A stretch of DNA of 64,000 bases from Pseudomonas kermanshahensis. GTDB lineage: Bacteria > Pseudomonadota > Gammaproteobacteria > Pseudomonadales > Pseudomonadaceae. Positions within the stretch are counted from its first letter, which is position 1. Each line of letters opens with the position of its first letter. The notes under the pieces were generated by a model that had not been told where the DNA came from, searched no databases, and was given only the letters and a program-made list of their open reading frames with translations. A program made the translations under genes and the position numbers. Below, in pieces: positions 61,973-64,000 of this stretch. Location of the stretch: contig NZ_JABWRY020000001.1 of assembly GCF_014269205.2 (NCBI RefSeq), positions 1,302,001 to 1,366,000 on the forward strand, given 5' to 3'.

Positions 61973-64000
61973 ATGAGTTATCAGGTTCTTGCACGAAAAT
62001 GGCGTCCGCGCTCGTTCCGCGAAATGGTCGGCCAGGCCCATGTGCTCAAGGCCTTGATCAATGCCTTGGACAACCAGCGCTTGCACCATGCCTACCTGTT
62101 TACCGGCACCCGCGGTGTGGGCAAGACTACCATCGCCCGCATTATCGCCAAATGCCTGAACTGCGAAACCGGCATCACCTCGACGCCCTGCGGCACCTGT
62201 TCAGTGTGCCGGGAAATCGACGAGGGCCGCTTCGTCGACCTGATCGAGATCGACGCCGCCAGCCGTACCAAGGTCGAAGACACTCGCGAGCTGCTGGATA
62301 ACGTGCAATATGCCCCGAGCCGTGGGCGCTTCAAGGTCTACCTGATCGACGAAGTGCACATGCTCTCGACCCACTCGTTCAACGCCTTGCTCAAGACGCT
62401 GGAAGAGCCGCCGCCCTACGTCAAGTTCATCCTCGCCACCACCGACCCGCAGAAGCTGCCAGCGACCATCCTGTCGCGCTGCCTGCAGTTCTCGCTGAAG
62501 AACATGAGCCCGGAGCGGGTAGTCGAGCACCTCAGCCATGTGCTGACCGCCGAAAACGTGCCGTTCGAGCCAGATGCCCTGTGGCTGCTGGGCCGCGCCG
62601 CCGACGGTTCGATGCGCGATGCCATGAGCTTGACTGACCAGGCCATCGCGTTTGGTGAAGGCAAGGTGCTGGCGGCCGATGTGCGGGCAATGCTCGGTAG
62701 CCTCGACCATGGCCAGGTCTATGGCGTGCTGCAGGCGCTGCTAGAAGGCGATGCCCGCGCGCTGCTGGAGGCGGTGCGCAACCTTGCCGAGCAAGGGCCG
62801 GACTGGAGCGGCGTGCTGGCCGAAATGCTCAACGTGCTGCACCGTGTCGCCATTGCCCAGGCTCTGCCGGAGGCGGTGGACAACGGCCAGGGCGACCGCG
62901 ACCGCGTGTTGGCGCTGGCCTCGGCATTGCCGGCCGAGGACGTGCAGTTCTATTACCAGATGGGCCTGATTGGCCGCCGCGACCTGCCCTTGGCGCCAGA
63001 CCCGCGGGGTGGCTTCGAGATGGTCCTGTTGCGCATGCTGGCGTTCCGCCCGGCCGACACCGATGACGCGCCGAAACCGGTGCTAAAGCCGGTGGGGATC
63101 AGCCAAGCCACAGCTGATCCTGCAACACCGGTGGCAACTGCGGGAGTGGCCCATCAGCCAGCCGCAGCGCCCGTGGCGCCGGTTGTCGCGCAAGCGGTGG
63201 AGGTGCCGACCCCTGTAGCACTCGCTGTAGAGCCGACGCCTGCCGTTACCCAGCCAGCGCCAGTTGAACCTGCTGCGCCGGCACCCGCACCTGTCGAGGA
63301 CGTCATCGACCTGCCCTGGGAAGAGCCTGTAGCGCCCCCCGTGCCGGTTGCCGCCTCGCCGGTGCCTGTGGCTGAGCCAACACCTGAGCCAACACCCGCG
63401 CCCCAGCCAGCCATGGCCGAGCCGCAGCGCGAGCAGCCGGCCTACGACGAGCCGCCGTTCGACCCGTCGGCCTATGCTGCAGCGGGCATGGACCGCGACG
63501 ACGAACCGCCAGCGGACGAAGATTACTACGTAGGTGACAGCGACCCCGTCGGCTTCAGTTACCTCGATGAACTGGCCGAGCATGTTCAGGAAGAGCAGCG
63601 CAAGCCTGCTGCCGAACCGCTGCCGGCCGCCCAGCCGGCTACGGGCCTGGCCCTGCAATGGCTGGAATTATTCCCACAGTTGCCCGTCTCCGGTATGACA
63701 GGCAACATCGCCGCAAACTGTACGCTGATTGCCGCCGACGGCGACGACTGGCTGCTGCACCTGGACCCAGGCCAGGGCGCACTGTTCAACGCCACCCAGC
63801 AGCGGCGCTTGAACGACGCGCTCAATCAGCACCTGGGGCGCACCCTGAACCTGCGTATCGAGCTGATACGCCCTGAGCAGGAAACGCCGGCCCAGGCCGC
63901 CTCGCGCAAGCGTGCCGAGCGCCAGCAGGACGCCGTGGTGTCGATCGAGCAGGACCCGTTGATCCAGCAGATGATCAAGCAGTTCGGTGCCAAGGTGCGA
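61973..64000 (+). CDS. dnaX: DNA polymerase III tau/gamma subunit (partial)
   Basis: The gene runs off the window; 676 codons are visible. MSYQVLARKWRPRSFREMVGQ is the usual start. The clamp-loader ATPase domain has the P-loop GTRGVGKT (45-52), zinc-module cysteines near 61-79, Walker B LIDEVHML, and ILSRC as sensor region. A long Pro/Ala/Val-rich linker follows (from about residue 375), with VIDLPWEEP, and then the tau-specific C-terminal domain begins. It assembles the clamp loader and ties it to the helicase and polymerase core. Whether a frameshift makes gamma cannot be seen here. Confidence 0.96.
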   Translation, partial: MSYQVLARKWRPRSFREMVGQAHVLKALINALDNQRLHHAYLFTGTRGVGKTTIARIIAKCLNCETGITSTPCGTCSVCREIDEGRFVDLIEIDAASRTKVEDTRELLDNVQYAPSRGRFKVYLIDEVHMLSTHSFNALLKTLEEPPPYVKFILATTDPQKLPATILSRCLQFSLKNMSPERVVEHLSHVLTAENVPFEPDALWLLGRAADGSMRDAMSLTDQAIAFGEGKVLAADVRAMLGSLDHGQVYGVLQALLEGDARALLEAVRNLAEQGPDWSGVLAEMLNVLHRVAIAQALPEAVDNGQGDRDRVLALASALPAEDVQFYYQMGLIGRRDLPLAPDPRGGFEMVLLRMLAFRPADTDDAPKPVLKPVGISQATADPATPVATAGVAHQPAAAPVAPVVAQAVEVPTPVALAVEPTPAVTQPAPVEPAAPAPAPVEDVIDLPWEEPVAPPVPVAASPVPVAEPTPEPTPAPQPAMAEPQREQPAYDEPPFDPSAYAAAGMDRDDEPPADEDYYVGDSDPVGFSYLDELAEHVQEEQRKPAAEPLPAAQPATGLALQWLELFPQLPVSGMTGNIAANCTLIAADGDDWLLHLDPGQGALFNATQQRRLNDALNQHLGRTLNLRIELIRPEQETPAQAASRKRAERQQDAVVSIEQDPLIQQMIKQFGAKVR

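Overview
The window looks like chromosomal DNA of a Pseudomonas, most likely the P. putida group. It is GC-rich and dense with paired REP-type palindromes whose cores read as gcgggcaagcccgc or gcgggtaaacccgc. The gene content and order (dnaX ... ligA-zipA-smc, xdhABC-guaD, the urate genes, gcl-hyi-glxR) match what I recall of P. putida. That assignment is from memory, not a search.

Layout. 1-5 kb: a PhzF-like isomerase, an EamA transporter, an FKBP-type isomerase, a histidine phosphatase and a DadA-like oxidoreductase. Two copies of a ~270 bp giant inverted repeat bracket the EamA and FKBP genes. 5-10.4 kb: an NCS1 transporter plus hydantoin-type racemase operon behind an operator-rich AT-rich region, then an Lrp regulator, a second EamA transporter and an rRNA-type methyltransferase. 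10.4-18.8 kb: an MscS channel, an alginate-lyase-family protein, an orphan sulfate-binding protein, two orphan Rhs genes flanking a voltage-gated K+ channel, and a urea transporter. 18.9-25.5 kb: the glyoxylate-to-pyruvate operon gcl-hyi-glxR-ttuD-pyk. 25.7-28 kb: a GlcG-like protein, a RutR-like TetR regulator and a DUF808 membrane protein. 28-35.8 kb: two Tsx-like porins, a urate permease and puuD-allA-uraD-puuE, with hiuH divergent. 35.8-38.1 kb: a small island with two more orphan Rhs genes, a dead IS5-type transposase and a duplicated terminator. 38.1-48.5 kb: a guanine/hypoxanthine permease, two GntR regulators, aquaporin Z, guaD and xdhCBA. 48.5-56 kb: smc, zipA, ligA and the 4.5S SRP RNA. 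56-64 kb: GNAT, MFS, a MerR/DUF2938 pair, two tiny membrane proteins, a structured leader before a small acidic gene, an EamA transporter, a periplasmic binding protein and the 5' part of dnaX.

The main theme is purine breakdown. Guanine goes to xanthine (GuaD), urate (XdhAB, matured by XdhC), 5-hydroxyisourate (PuuD), OHCU (HiuH), allantoin (UraD) and allantoate (PuuE). AllA then makes glyoxylate, and Gcl, GlxR/Hyi, TtuD and Pyk carry the carbon to pyruvate. Uptake is covered by NCS1, two NCS2-type permeases and two outer-membrane channels; urea is handled by a UT transporter. No enzyme for allantoate breakdown is present here. The intergenic regions of these genes carry two recurring palindromes, TTGTRTACAA and YTGACTNNNNGGTCAG. 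They suggest a regulon shared across the cluster and controlled by its own GntR and RutR-like regulators.

The most unusual material is the set of four orphan Rhs genes. All four have an 18-20 nt hairpin of one design about 58-69 nt before the start I infer, different C-terminal domains and no visible immunity genes. The structured leader at 59.5 kb is the other candidate for an undescribed element.
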